From Pelosinus sp. (GTDB lineage: Bacteria > Bacillota > Negativicutes > Propionisporales > Propionisporaceae): DNA of 50,081 nucleotides. Positions 26,420 to 35,566 of the stretch are shown here, one piece after another. Below the pieces are notes generated by a model, which was given only the letters and a program-made list of their open reading frames with translations, did no database searches and was not told where the DNA came from. The position numbers and the translations under genes were made by a program. The first letter of the stretch is position 1. Each line of letters begins with the position of its first letter. Location: contig JAJFUN010000064.1 in the NCBI GenBank assembly GCA_021372375.1, positions 1 to 50,081 of the forward strand. The letters run 5' to 3'.

Positions 26420-27730
26420 TTATAATTCATAAAATAAGGCAAATGATTTTGTTACATAAGTATGATCCAAAACCCCGGCCAATTCTCTAATTGAATGCAT
26501 CGCCAGGATTGGCGTCCCCATATCTACACAGCGTATGGCTAAATGCGAGGCCGAAATAGGCCCAATCGTTGAGCCGCCCCGTAAGTCTGAGCGGTTTACA
26601 AACTTTTGTACAGGCACCTGGGCCTTTTTGCAAATTTCCTCATATACGGCGGCAGAGTCACTGTCACTTGTATAGCTCTGATTGGCGCTAAACTTAATTA
26701 CAGGGCCGTGATTTAAAAGCGGACGATTAATAGGATCATGCTTATCGCCCTGATTGGGATGTACTGCATGAGCTAAATCTGCGGAAATCATAAAGGAATT
26801 GGCTAGTGCGCGGAAATAATCCTCGCGTCCCCCGCCAGCTGCGATAGCAATTCTCTCTAAAACACTAGCCAGAAACTCCGAATCACCGCCTTGCTTGGTC
26901 CTACTACCCACTTCTTCATTATCAAAAGCAGCTAAAACCTTGGTACTGCTGGAGGCTTCTGTCTTGCTGAGCGCAGCTAGGCCTGCGTGCACCATAGCCA
27001 GATCATCTAAGCGGCCAGACGAAATAAACTCATCATGAAGGCCTATTATTTTGCCTTTGTCCATCTCATACAAAAATAAATCAAAATCAATAATTTCTGA
27101 AACTGCTACGTCTAGTTCTTTAGCCAGCAGCGTCAGCAGACAATTATCCTTTGTCAAAGTTTCTTCCAGCATGCCGATTAACGGCAGCGTATCTTTTTGG
27201 GCATTTAACTCTACCCCTTTATTAACTTCCCGATTCATATGTATGGCCAAATTAGGAATAATGAGTACTGGTTTATTAAGATTTACTAACTTAGTAGCTG
27301 GATACATAATATTATCGCTCGCAAGGGTTACTCGTCCGGCGATGCCTAGCGGCCTATCAAGCCAGGTGTTCAGGATTGGGCCACCATAAACTTCCGTATT
27401 AAGCTTTAGATACTTACCCTCACTCCTCATTTCGGGGGCTGGTTTAATGCGAAAAGCAGACGAATCGGTATGCGCGGCAATAATGTGAAAACCGCTGTCG
27501 ACTGCTGGTTTTGTACCGATGACAAAGCCAATAATTGCTGACTGGTTTTTGATAACAAAATACTTGCCGCCAGGCTGCAGCTGCCATTTATCTGATTCCT
27601 TGAGTTCGCTAAAGCCGGATCGCTTGAGCCTTACCTTTACCGCTTCTACCGCATGAAAGGCCGTCGGACTTTCCTCAATAAAGTCAAGGAGTTCTTGGGC
27701 AAATTGTACTTCAGTAGTAATACTATCCAC
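26420..27730 (-). CDS. apeB: M18-family aminopeptidase
   Basis: The 436-residue cytoplasmic metallo-aminopeptidase removes N-terminal, often acidic, residues from peptides. Metal-site motifs of family M18 are visible: AAHTDSSAFRIKP near 84-96, FDNEEVGSRTKQGG in the middle and AHAVHPNQGDKHDP later. Length fits the family (about 420-460). It lies 87 bases after xpt, possibly in one transcript. The start follows GAGG. Confidence 0.93.
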   Translation of the reverse strand: MDSITTEVQFAQELLDFIEESPTAFHAVEAVKVRLKRSGFSELKESDKWQLQPGGKYFVIKNQSAIIGFVIGTKPAVDSGFHIIAAHTDSSAFRIKPAPEMRSEGKYLKLNTEVYGGPILNTWLDRPLGIAGRVTLASDNIMYPATKLVNLNKPVLIIPNLAIHMNREVNKGVELNAQKDTLPLIGMLEETLTKDNCLLTLLAKELDVAVSEIIDFDLFLYEMDKGKIIGLHDEFISSGRLDDLAMVHAGLAALSKTEASSSTKVLAAFDNEEVGSRTKQGGDSEFLASVLERIAIAAGGGREDYFRALANSFMISADLAHAVHPNQGDKHDPINRPLLNHGPVIKFSANQSYTSDSDSAAVYEEICKKAQVPVQKFVNRSDLRGGSTIGPISASHLAIRCVDMGTPILAMHSIRELAGVLDHTYVTKSFALFYEL

Positions 27731-27817
27731 GCTTGTACCCTCCTCATTTTAGCCAGTCAATAGAAATAGCCGCAGCAAGAAAGTTTGTAAAGAGACCCTC
27801 GCACTACGGCATTTTTA

Positions 27818-28387
27818 TTACAAAAAATCAACCTGTCCATTAGTAAATGACTTAATCCTCACTAAAGATTCCAGATGATAGCCAGCAGCAGCTACTTTTT
27901 CCGCACCAGGCTGAAAGGACTTTTCAATAACAATGCCAATTCCTACTGTTTCTGCGCCTGCTTGTGCAACTAATTTAGCTAAGCCTAAAGCCGCCTCGCC
28001 ATTAGCTAAAAAATCATCAATAATTAAAATTTTGTCTGTTTCTGCTAAAAAACGTTTGGCTACAGTTACCTCATTGGTTTCTTTTTTAGTAAATGAATAT
28101 ACATTGGTACTATATAAATCAGTGCTCTCAATCGCAGTTTTACGTTTCCTGGCAAATACTACCGGTACCTTAAGCACAATCGCGGTGGTAAGGGCGACCG
28201 CAATACCTGATGATTCAATTGTCAATATCTTTGTGATAGTTTCACCGGCAAACCGCCGGGCAAATTCCTCCCCGATTTTTACCATAAGCTCGGCATCAAT
28301 TTGTTGATTTAAAAAAGAATCTACTTTAAGTAAAGAGTTATTAAGTACTCGTCCCTCTGCTTTAATTTTCTGCTTTAATAATTCCAT
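27818..28387 (-). CDS. xpt: Xanthine phosphoribosyltransferase
   Basis: The 189-residue purine-salvage enzyme converts xanthine and PRPP to XMP. The PRPP-binding loop is ILIIDDFLANGEAALGL at ~119-135, and the N-terminal MELLKQKIKAEGRVL matches the Xpt family. It is preceded by AAGGAGG. The upstream region is too short and lacks the core of a purine riboswitch, unlike xpt in many Bacilli, so control is different or absent. Confidence 0.93.
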   Translation of the reverse strand: MELLKQKIKAEGRVLNNSLLKVDSFLNQQIDAELMVKIGEEFARRFAGETITKILTIESSGIAVALTTAIVLKVPVVFARKRKTAIESTDLYSTNVYSFTKKETNEVTVAKRFLAETDKILIIDDFLANGEAALGLAKLVAQAGAETVGIGIVIEKSFQPGAEKVAAAGYHLESLVRIKSFTNGQVDFL

Positions 28388-28469
28388 GATGACCTCCTTG
28401 AACTATAGGGGACATTATAACATAATATGCAAAAATAGTATATTCGCATTTTTCTATAATACTATTTCT

Positions 28470-28612
28470 CTATTTACCTTCCACCTTTAAATCTGCCCCA
28501 TTACTCGAAATCACATTCTTATACCAATAAAAACTTTGTTTTTTAATACGACGCAAATCTTTTAAAGCAAACTCATCCCGATTTACCTAGATAAAACCAT
28601 ACCGCTTGCTGC
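28470..28612 (-). pseudogene. C-terminal remnant of a GH1 6-phospho-beta-glucosidase
   Basis: On the minus strand the remnant reads SKRYGFI-stop-VNRDEF and then KKQSFYWYKNVISSNG before a TAG stop at 28470. RYGFIYVD and KKSFYWYKKVIASNGE are the classical end of glycoside hydrolase family 1 phospho-glucosidases. An in-frame stop lies inside, and no upstream body of the gene exists, since the cstA gene ends at 28695. Confidence 0.82.
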
Positions 28613-28694
28613 ACCCGGGATGGATACCAAAAAAACGGCTTTAAAACAGGTTGCTGCCTGCCTTAAAACCGCCCAAATAATGTCTTGATTACTA

Positions 28695-30377
28695 TTAACG
28701 AGAAACCGTATTGCCTGAACCATCAAATAATTGTCTAACACTGTGCGATGCAATCAAGAGTGCCAGCGTTATTAAGGCTATCGCTACAATTAACTGCAGC
28801 CCGTCGGTTAGGAAAACAAAACCGCCTGTAAAAATGAGCTTGTTTACAATACCATAGATGGACATAAGCAGTGCAGTAATGGTAACAACAAACATCACGC
28901 ACATCGGGATATACAGCATCTTGCCTTGACGCCCGGTGACTTTTAAAAATACCGCCAGAGCAATTAACACCAGTGCAGAACACAGCTGATTGGCAGCGCC
29001 AAACAGCGGCCAAACATTCATATATCCACCAAGGCACAGTAAGTAACCAAAGAACAGGGTGATAATGGTAGCAAAATACTTATTGGTGCATAACCGCTGC
29101 ATCGTGGTCATTTTAGTGGGATCAGTGGTATCACTGATGAATAATTCCTGAAAACACATGCGGCCGATACGACCGACAGAATCTAGTGTAGTCAAAGCCA
29201 ATGCCGATACGCACATGGTTATAACACAGGTTGCGATTGGCCGCGATAAGCCGAACATGGACAAAAAGTTGCCGACCGAAGCCGAAAAGATCTGAAATGG
29301 CGTACCTTTAGGCATTACCCCGCCGGTTGCGGCAGCACCCACAACAATTAAGGAAACAACTGCCAAAATGGTTTCAATCATCATGGAACCATAGCCGACA
29401 AACAGCATATCCTTTTCATTGGCAATGGTTTTAGAAGAAGTACCGGAAGAAACCAAGCTATGAAAACCAGAAACAGCGCCGCAGGCAATGGTGATAAAGA
29501 GAATTGGGAAAAGCGGTTTACCATTTACTTCAAAACCCACAAAGGCCGGCAATTCAATGCTGGGATTGGTAAAAACAACGCCAATAACCCCGCTTAAAAT
29601 CATGCCCAAGAGCAAAAATGAACTCAAATAATCGCGCGGCTCCATTAAAAGCCACATGGGCATAACTGCTGCCATAAACATGTACGCAAACACAATATAC
29701 AGCCAAGCCGTCTTGCCAAAATAGAGCGGACACGCAATACCCGCTGCCAGCATGCCAATAATTAATAAAATGCCGATCAGCAATTTTGGCTTTTCCGCCA
29801 GCGGATTTTTCTTGAGAAACAAACCAAATAAAATTGCCACAACAATATACAGCATGGAAATGGAAGCAGCCGCAGCATTTGGTGCGTTAAGTGCACCATT
29901 AGCGCCAAAGCCATTAAAGGTGCTGGCCACAATGTCAGCAAAAGCAGCAATAATCAGTAAAGTAAACAGCCAGGAAAAAAGCAGAAACATCCGTTTGCCT
30001 GTTTTACCAATATACTTTTCAATTAGCATGCCCATTGATTTGCCTTCGTTTTTAACTGAAGCATATAATGCCGTAAAATCCTGTACCGCCCCAAAGAAAA
30101 TTCCGCCGACCATCAGCCAGAGCATAACAGGCACCCAGCCGAACATAGCGGCAATAATCGGCCCTGTTACAGGCCCCGCACCGGTAATAGAAGAAAACTG
30201 ATGAGCAAACACCGTAAATTTAGAAGAAGGAACATAATCATTGCCGTCTTCAAACAAATAGGCCGGTGTTTTGGTCTTAGTATCAATACCCCAGATTTTG
30301 GTCAGCCAGCGTCCATAAATAAAATAACCACACGCGCAAACACAAAGCGCAATACCCAATAAACTTAAACCATTCAT
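28695..30377 (-). CDS. cstA: Carbon starvation protein A family transporter (CstA)
   Basis: The 560-residue membrane protein has about 15 helices. CstA signatures include HQFSSITGAGPVTGPIIAAM at ~59-78 and the block GFHSLVSSGTSSKTIANE near 303-320. The family transports peptides or pyruvate. The T-box leader upstream indicates control by uncharged tRNA and so a role in amino acid or peptide uptake. The start lies 75 bases after the T-box terminator and follows AAAGGAGC. Confidence 0.92.
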   Translation of the reverse strand: MNGLSLLGIALCVCACGYFIYGRWLTKIWGIDTKTKTPAYLFEDGNDYVPSSKFTVFAHQFSSITGAGPVTGPIIAAMFGWVPVMLWLMVGGIFFGAVQDFTALYASVKNEGKSMGMLIEKYIGKTGKRMFLLFSWLFTLLIIAAFADIVASTFNGFGANGALNAPNAAAASISMLYIVVAILFGLFLKKNPLAEKPKLLIGILLIIGMLAAGIACPLYFGKTAWLYIVFAYMFMAAVMPMWLLMEPRDYLSSFLLLGMILSGVIGVVFTNPSIELPAFVGFEVNGKPLFPILFITIACGAVSGFHSLVSSGTSSKTIANEKDMLFVGYGSMMIETILAVVSLIVVGAAATGGVMPKGTPFQIFSASVGNFLSMFGLSRPIATCVITMCVSALALTTLDSVGRIGRMCFQELFISDTTDPTKMTTMQRLCTNKYFATIITLFFGYLLCLGGYMNVWPLFGAANQLCSALVLIALAVFLKVTGRQGKMLYIPMCVMFVVTITALLMSIYGIVNKLIFTGGFVFLTDGLQLIVAIALITLALLIASHSVRQLFDGSGNTVSR

Positions 30378-30451
30378 AATGCCAAAAGCTCCTTTTCTTT
30401 ATTAATGACAGCCTATATTCCATGTCGCGATCATGGTCTTATAGACCAAAT

Positions 30452-30731
30452 AAAAAATCCCTCGTCTTCACATTTACATGTTGAAGACGAGGGTTATTCC
30501 CCGTGTTACCACTTCATTTGCTGCTTACGCAGCCGCTCTGTCATATCAGAAATCTTCTGAATATGCTCCTTTTTAACGGTAGGAACCCGGACAATGCTTA
30601 CTTTTGTTTCAGCAGGCTGCTCGCAGAGGAGAAAAGTTGAGACTTTTCGCTGCCTTGCACCGCCCGCCAGCTCTCTGTAGAAAAAACTCTCACTTTTTTG
30701 TTCTGCTCATTGCATTTATAATATCCTATTA
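30452..30731 (-). ncRNA. T-box riboswitch leader of cstA
   Basis: The leader begins near 30731 and has a long stem I region with AGAGAGCTGGCGGGCGG-type apical sequence. The T-box (AAGTGGTAACACGG, 30514-30501) follows, then a terminator (CCCTCGTCTTC...GAAGACGAGGG, TTTTTT; 30493-30452). The T-box element lies immediately 5' of the terminator and can form the competing antiterminator. The specifier codon could not be fixed by eye. Confidence 0.88.
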
Positions 30732-30737
30732 GGATAT
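30721..30737. promoter_or_regulatory. Perfect palindrome at the cstA start site, operator candidate
   Basis: ATATCCTATTAGGATAT has two 8-base arms around one base and begins directly after the -10 hexamer, so a bound protein would block initiation. Confidence 0.6.
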
Positions 30738-30766
30738 AATATATCACTAACCAAATTTGTTGTCAA
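30738..30766 (-). promoter_or_regulatory. sigmaA promoter of the T-box/cstA transcript
   Basis: TTGACA (30766-30761), a 17-base spacer and TATATT (30743-30738) on the minus strand. Confidence 0.82.
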
Positions 30767-30793
30767 TAAAATTTTACAGCCCCTTCACTCTAA

Positions 30794-31327
30794 TTACAAG
30801 AAAAACATTGCGTACAAAAATAAGCCAATGCCAACAGCACCACTTGCTGCCCCTGCATATAAATAACCATATACTTTATTGATTGAAGCTAGCGATGACA
30901 GCAAAATACCTACTTGCAAAAACATTAAAGCTTGCCCAAAAACCGTATTATATTTACGAGCCGAATCACGTTCTGCCTCTAGCCTTTTGGCTTCTTGGGC
31001 AATATCATCCTTTTCCTGTTTATAACGGCCAATTTCCTTATCAAAATCTGCCAGCTGCTTATTGACTGCCTCTGTGCGCATTTCTGGAGCCAGTGCAGCG
31101 GCCATAGCGCCCCGCTGAATTTGATACTGCGTTTCTTTTATGCTTTTAGCCTGGTAAAAGGCCCATTGATCAGACGCCTGGCTTTGCGCGAGCACCATGC
31201 GGTTGCCATACCCGCCTGCTTTAAAAGCGGTCAGCGTAGCACAAGCGGCCAATAATAAAGTAGTAATAGCAATAAGTGTCGGCATCCTATCTTTCCACGA
31301 TTTTTTCTCAGTGTGTATTTCTGTCAC
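30794..31327 (-). CDS. DUF4337-type membrane protein
   Basis: The 177-residue protein has one N-terminal membrane helix (~14-32), a charged coiled-coil middle (~85-125, rich in Lys/Glu) and two C-terminal helices (~130-150 and ~155-176). A QSQASDQWAFYQAKSIKE block after the first helix and the overall layout match DUF4337 proteins, whose function is unknown. It is a single gene, downstream of and co-oriented with the repeat-protein gene but separated by a terminator. Confidence 0.75.
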   Translation of the reverse strand: MTEIHTEKKSWKDRMPTLIAITTLLLAACATLTAFKAGGYGNRMVLAQSQASDQWAFYQAKSIKETQYQIQRGAMAAALAPEMRTEAVNKQLADFDKEIGRYKQEKDDIAQEAKRLEAERDSARKYNTVFGQALMFLQVGILLSSLASINKVYGYLYAGAASGAVGIGLFLYAMFFL

Positions 31328-31416
31328 GAAAATCCTCCCCCAATTTGGAATGCTTTTTCAGTATACTATATAATGTAGACTCTCTCAAGATTTTAAACGC
31401 TCTTGTAACTATAATA

Positions 31417-31449
31417 AAGAGCACAGCCTCGATGCAGGCCGTGCTCTTT
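31417..31449 (-). terminator. Terminator of the repeat-protein gene
   Basis: AGAGCACGGCCTGCATCGAG-type stem closing with GGCTGTGCTCT, then TTTATTAT on the minus strand, about 56 bases after the stop. Confidence 0.82.
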
Positions 31450-31505
31450 CCAGTTTTAGCTGAGAGGTGTCTTGCGATCATCTCAGTATGTACCAGCAAA
31501 AACGT

Positions 31506-33992
31506 TTATCCTTTATTTTTCTGTTCAAATATGGCTTGGACATCCTTGTAAGTAAGCCCCCCGCCCCATACTCCACGTGCGGCTTTCATATCAATTTCAG
31601 TAGCTATGCCAAGCGCTGCCTTAGCGATAAAATTCAGCTCCGCAAATTTTTCCCCCGCAATAAAATTATTACGATACTGCAAGGTAAAAAGCTTCAAGTT
31701 TTCTCTTGTGCCCTCCGGATCTTTTCCAAAGCGACTGGCATATTCCTGCATATCACGCTGCTGTATCGTACCATCAATTACCTTTTGTTGAAAAACTGCA
31801 AAGTATTCATTATTATTCAAATTACTGTTATCTTCACCGTCAATTTCATCGCTATCCTGAGCGCTTTCAGTATCTATGCTTTCCTCTGCCATAGCACGAT
31901 TTTCACTGATATCTTTTCCGTCAATTTCATCGCTATCTTCAGCGCCTTCAATATCTATGCTTTCATCTGCTATAGCACGATTTTCACTGATATCTTTTCC
32001 GTCAATTTCATCGCTATCCTCAGCGCCTTCAATATCTATGCTTTCTTCTGCCATAGCACGATTTTCACTGATATCTTTTCCGTCAAGTACGGCCTGTACT
32101 TCCTCATCAGTAAGATCACTGCGCCATACTCCGCGCACAGCTTGCAAATCAGCTTTTGTTAAAGTACCAAGCGCTGCTTTCGCCATAAAATTTAGTTCTG
32201 CATATTTTGATACATCAATTAGCTTATTTTTATATTGCGCAGTAAAAATCTTCAAGTTCGCCATGGTGACTTCTGTGTCTTTGCCAAAACGATCAGCATA
32301 TTCCTGTAAATCAATCTCATCAACAGCTTCAGTAATAACCTTTTGCCGAAAAGCTGCAAAATATTCACTATCACTCAAATCACTGCGGGCATCACTTTCC
32401 TTAACAATACAATTCTCTGCCGAAATCGGATCTTCCTCTATACTATTTTCGCTTAAATCAGCTGCATTATTATTTTCTACAGTTTCGGTCTGAACTTCGT
32501 TTTGCATATGGTTGGCATCCTCATAGACAAGTTCAGCCGATATATTCTCACTTGTATCGCTTTCCTTACATACAGAAACTCCTTGCATAGCACTCGCATC
32601 ATTAACAGCAAGTATAGCCTGTACATCCACATCAGTAAGTCCCCCGCCCCACGCCTTGCGGGCAGCCGTAATATCTGCAGTCCTGACAACCCCAAGCGCA
32701 GCCTTCATTAAGAGATTAAGCATAATGTATTCCGCTGCGGAAATTAACCTGTCTTTATATTCTGAGCTGACTAACGCAAGATTGGCCGTAGTAGCGCCTA
32801 TATCAAATCGATTTCTATATTCCTCCCAATCACATTCACTAACCTTGCCGCGCTTAGCCTTTTGCCGAAAAAGCCTAAAAAATTCATCATTACTTATTTC
32901 ATTTTGCCGGATTTTTGGTTCTTGGGGCAAAGTCTTTTCAATTTCGCTATTGGCATTAAATATGTCCTTAATATCCTGATCTGTCAACTGCCCGCCCCAC
33001 GCTCTTTGCGCAGCTTTTATATCCATTGCCGTGATACTTTCGAGTGCTGCTTTGGCAATAAGGTTTACCGCGGCATACTCTGCTGCAGACACACAATCGC
33101 TACTATAGGCGGCATTAACTAAAGCAAAGCTATTTTGCACGGACTTTTTATCCTTGCCAAAACGTGCGGCATATTCCTGCATATCACTATGCTTGATGGC
33201 ACGTTGTTTTACCTTTTTTAAAAAGCCGGTAAAATATTCTTGATCGCCAAGCTCGCTTGAACTATATTCAGTTTCTTTAGAAAATGCCTTTTGTAAACGA
33301 TTATTAGCCTCTAATACGTCCTGGATATCCTTGCCCGTCAAATTCCTGTTCCAGGCCCGCCGGACAGCTCCTATATCTGCTACACCAATAATGCCAAGCG
33401 CTGCTTTGGTAATAAAGTTCAGCGCCGCATACTCGGCAGTGGAAAGACGCTCTTGTATATATTCGCCAAAGACCAAGGCCAGATTTGAGCCCATGTCCGC
33501 TTTATTTTGACCAAATCGAGTGGCATATTCCATCAAATCGTTGTCACTAAGCATCTGATCTTTTATCTTTTGCCAGAAAGATCTAAGATATATGACATCC
33601 TCATCCTTACTGACCAAGCTGCTGCTCGCAGCCGATGCTTTAGGTTTCAGCATCTGTGTATTAGCAGCAGCGACTGTCTGCACAGCCTCACCGTCCAGGC
33701 TCCCGCTCCACACTTTCCGAACCGCCGTGATATCGTCTGCAGATACTATGCCCAGTGCCGCTTTAGTCATAAAGTTCACTACCATGTATTCTGACGCTGA
33801 AATACGGCTATTTTTGTATTCAGCGGTAACTAAAGCAAGATTAGACTTGGCGCCAGTCATCTTCTTGCCGAACCGTACTGCATACTCCTTTAAGTCCTTA
33901 TCGCCAATAATGCCAGCTTTTACCCTTTGTCGAAATTTCGCAAAATATTCACTGTCACACATATCAGAGCTGTCGCCAGCAACGTTACTCAT
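31506..33992 (-). CDS. Unrecognised protein with six ~96-residue repeats
   Basis: The start is ATG 33992 with GGGAGGA eight bases upstream (828 residues). Six homologous repeats lie at about 12-107, 131-228, 249-347, 368-463, 540-637 and 727-823. Each has an aromatic start (EYFxxFxQKV), EYAxRFGK, NLxL, a Tyr, then KAALG, a Trp (usually WGG) and LTxxDVQAI. Acidic, low-complexity linkers join them, and the last contains three 27-residue tandem repeats. There is no signal peptide, membrane helix or anchor, so it appears cytoplasmic and all-helical. I do not recognise the repeat. It is monocistronic. Confidence 0.85.
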   Translation of the reverse strand: MSNVAGDSSDMCDSEYFAKFRQRVKAGIIGDKDLKEYAVRFGKKMTGAKSNLALVTAEYKNSRISASEYMVVNFMTKAALGIVSADDITAVRKVWSGSLDGEAVQTVAAANTQMLKPKASAASSSLVSKDEDVIYLRSFWQKIKDQMLSDNDLMEYATRFGQNKADMGSNLALVFGEYIQERLSTAEYAALNFITKAALGIIGVADIGAVRRAWNRNLTGKDIQDVLEANNRLQKAFSKETEYSSSELGDQEYFTGFLKKVKQRAIKHSDMQEYAARFGKDKKSVQNSFALVNAAYSSDCVSAAEYAAVNLIAKAALESITAMDIKAAQRAWGGQLTDQDIKDIFNANSEIEKTLPQEPKIRQNEISNDEFFRLFRQKAKRGKVSECDWEEYRNRFDIGATTANLALVSSEYKDRLISAAEYIMLNLLMKAALGVVRTADITAARKAWGGGLTDVDVQAILAVNDASAMQGVSVCKESDTSENISAELVYEDANHMQNEVQTETVENNNAADLSENSIEEDPISAENCIVKESDARSDLSDSEYFAAFRQKVITEAVDEIDLQEYADRFGKDTEVTMANLKIFTAQYKNKLIDVSKYAELNFMAKAALGTLTKADLQAVRGVWRSDLTDEEVQAVLDGKDISENRAMAEESIDIEGAEDSDEIDGKDISENRAIADESIDIEGAEDSDEIDGKDISENRAMAEESIDTESAQDSDEIDGEDNSNLNNNEYFAVFQQKVIDGTIQQRDMQEYASRFGKDPEGTRENLKLFTLQYRNNFIAGEKFAELNFIAKAALGIATEIDMKAARGVWGGGLTYKDVQAIFEQKNKG
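31837..32079. repeat. Three tandem 81-bp repeats inside the repeat-protein gene
   Basis: Three near-identical 81-base units encode 27-residue acidic blocks (DGKDISENRA...EDSDEI) between repeat domains 5 and 6. The units differ by a handful of bases, so the expansion is recent and copy number probably varies between strains. Confidence 0.92.
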
Positions 33993-34176
33993 TGTTACTA
34001 TCCTCCCTAAAGTTCCTGTTAAAAATATCCTTCTCCATTCCATGATAAAAATCCTCTTAAATATTTTCCAGAATTCAGCTTTTACTATAAAAACACTAAT
34101 GTTTTTCTAATTGCAGGAAATTAAGTAACTTTTTTAGTCAATTTGCAAAATAAATTATAAATGCTTAACTAGAAAT

Positions 34177-34219
34177 AAAAGACTCAGCTTACAAAAAATT
34201 AACTGCAGGCTGAGTCTTA
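34177..34219 (-). terminator. Terminator of the LCP gene
   Basis: AAGACTCAGCCTGCAG...AGCTGAGTCTTTTATTT on the minus strand, about 60 bases past the stop. Confidence 0.78.
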
Positions 34220-34280
34220 TCATACAAAATATACCTTAGCCATTGTTTGCCGTTGACTATTACTAATAATCAATTATTGA

Positions 34281-35192
34281 TTATTTAAATTTACTCTCTA
34301 CGATTTGCTGTGTCGCTTCCCTATCCGGTATCCAATAGCTTACATCATCAATTGTCGCAAAATCGCCGGGAAGCATTTCCGTATGAATAGCATCAGTATG
34401 CAGATTTTTGAGTATGTTAGCAATTTTAACTAACGTATATGTGTTCATATCTGTTTGTACATACTGACTAATTGTTGTGATTAATGCCGGCAGTTTTAAA
34501 ATAGTTCCTGTTTGCAGCAATTGACCGGTAAGCGCCTTTATAAAACTGTCCTGGCGCTGAACGCGCCCAATATCCCCTAGTTCATCATGACGAAATCGTA
34601 CATACTCGCCTGCCCGCTCCCCATTTAGATGCTGATAACCTTTCTGCAAATGAATCGAAAGATTTTCATACGGATCTTCATAATTCATATCACGTTCCAC
34701 CTTAATATCAACGCCGCCTAATATGTCAACAACTTTGATAAACGCCTTCCAGTCAATAACAATCGAATAATTGAGAGGAATGTGAAAATTATCTTCTACC
34801 GTACGCACCGACAGATTAGCACCGCCGTAAAAAAACGCATGGGTAATTTTATCATAGCCGAAATGACCGGGAATAGCCACCTTGGAGTCTCGCGGAATGG
34901 ACAATATATTAACCGTGTTATCATCAGGATTAATGCTGGCCACCATCATAGTATCAGAACGCCTTGGACTGCCGGGACTTTCTGGATCGCCATCGTCCAC
35001 CCCTAAAATTAAGATGTTAATGCGTTTGCTATCCTTTTTCTCCGGCGTATTTACCTGCAATGCGGGCTGTGCGTTCTGCTTTGCCGCGACATCAGTTTTA
35101 TTTAGAAAACCGCATGCGGTAAAACCAGCTACCATAGCAAATAAAATAACTAACAAAAACAAGGCCTTTTTCCAAGCTATCTTAGAGATCAT
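34281..35192 (-). CDS. LytR-CpsA-Psr (LCP) family protein
   Basis: The start is ATG 35192, preceded by GGAGGGAAGAAGG (303 residues). An N-terminal hydrophobic segment (~9-26) ending near a Cys could be a membrane anchor or lipoprotein signal. The LCP domain shows ILILGVDDGDP near 41-51, RRSDTMMVASINP and IPRDSKVAI, and the later RFRHDELGDIGRVQRQ with the catalytic-type Arg residues. Such enzymes transfer polyprenyl-linked glycopolymers to cell envelope peptidoglycan. In a diderm Firmicute the acceptor may differ. It stands alone. Confidence 0.92.
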   Translation of the reverse strand: MISKIAWKKALFLLVILFAMVAGFTACGFLNKTDVAAKQNAQPALQVNTPEKKDSKRINILILGVDDGDPESPGSPRRSDTMMVASINPDDNTVNILSIPRDSKVAIPGHFGYDKITHAFFYGGANLSVRTVEDNFHIPLNYSIVIDWKAFIKVVDILGGVDIKVERDMNYEDPYENLSIHLQKGYQHLNGERAGEYVRFRHDELGDIGRVQRQDSFIKALTGQLLQTGTILKLPALITTISQYVQTDMNTYTLVKIANILKNLHTDAIHTEMLPGDFATIDDVSYWIPDREATQQIVESKFK

Positions 35193-35222
35193 CCTTCTTC
35201 CCTCCTTACGCAATATACTAAT

Positions 35223-35260
35223 AAAAAGAACCTGTTAACTATATCGATAACAGGTTCTTT
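35223..35260. terminator. Terminator-like hairpin
   Basis: AAAGAACCTGTTATCG...TTAACAGGTTCTTTTTATT on the minus strand. It probably ends transcription from the small gene at 35566-35426. Positions 35261-35425 show no convincing gene. Confidence 0.75.
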
Positions 35261-35425
35261 CAAATGCCAAGCTTGCACTTTGTAAACAAGCATACAACTA
35301 TATCATATTATCAAAATTCACTAAACCATTCAACCAGCTAATTCTGGAAATTCATATATTCTGCTTATTGGGCAGCATTTAAAACAGCTATTGCTTGCTC
35401 AAATGTACTTTAGTTACCCCTGTCG

Positions 35426-35566
35426 CTATTTTCCCCGTCCAGTTTTTCGCATCGGCATTTGTCGATGATTATTATTTCCTTGAATTGCTTTCGAATTCTT
35501 GAGAAAAGACTTATTATTCTCATTCGCCTTTTTCTTTTTTTCAGCCAATAACGCATTTAAATCCAT
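35426..35566 (-). CDS. Small basic protein, 46 aa, function unknown
   Basis: ATG 35566 is preceded by AGGGGGAG at good spacing. The product is Lys/Asn-rich and soluble (MDLNALLAEKKKKANENN at the start, MRKTGRGK at the end), with no membrane helix. I do not recognise it. Support is the ribosome binding site and composition only. Confidence 0.5.
   Translation of the reverse strand: MDLNALLAEKKKKANENNKSFLKNSKAIQGNNNHRQMPMRKTGRGK

Noticed and set aside
28388-28470. Possible purine riboswitch before xpt
   Set aside because: The region is short and AT-rich and lacks the conserved three-way-junction core, so there is no support.
31308-31499. Minus-strand ORF of 63 codons
   Set aside because: It contains the terminator of the repeat-protein gene and overlaps the start of the DUF4337-type gene, with no clear ribosome binding site.
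31837-32079. Short regular repeats as a CRISPR array
   Set aside because: The units are contiguous 81-mers with no unique spacers and keep a reading frame, so they are a coding tandem repeat.
31467-32711. Several plus-strand ORFs opposite the repeat-protein gene, one with internal repeats
   Set aside because: The repeats mirror the 81-bp units of the minus-strand gene. Composition (Ser/Ile-rich) is that of an antisense shadow.
35261-35425. Short frame on the minus strand ending TFEQAIAVLNAAQ-stop
   Set aside because: Stops lie immediately upstream, no start or ribosome binding site is visible, and no family match is apparent. It is at most a remnant.
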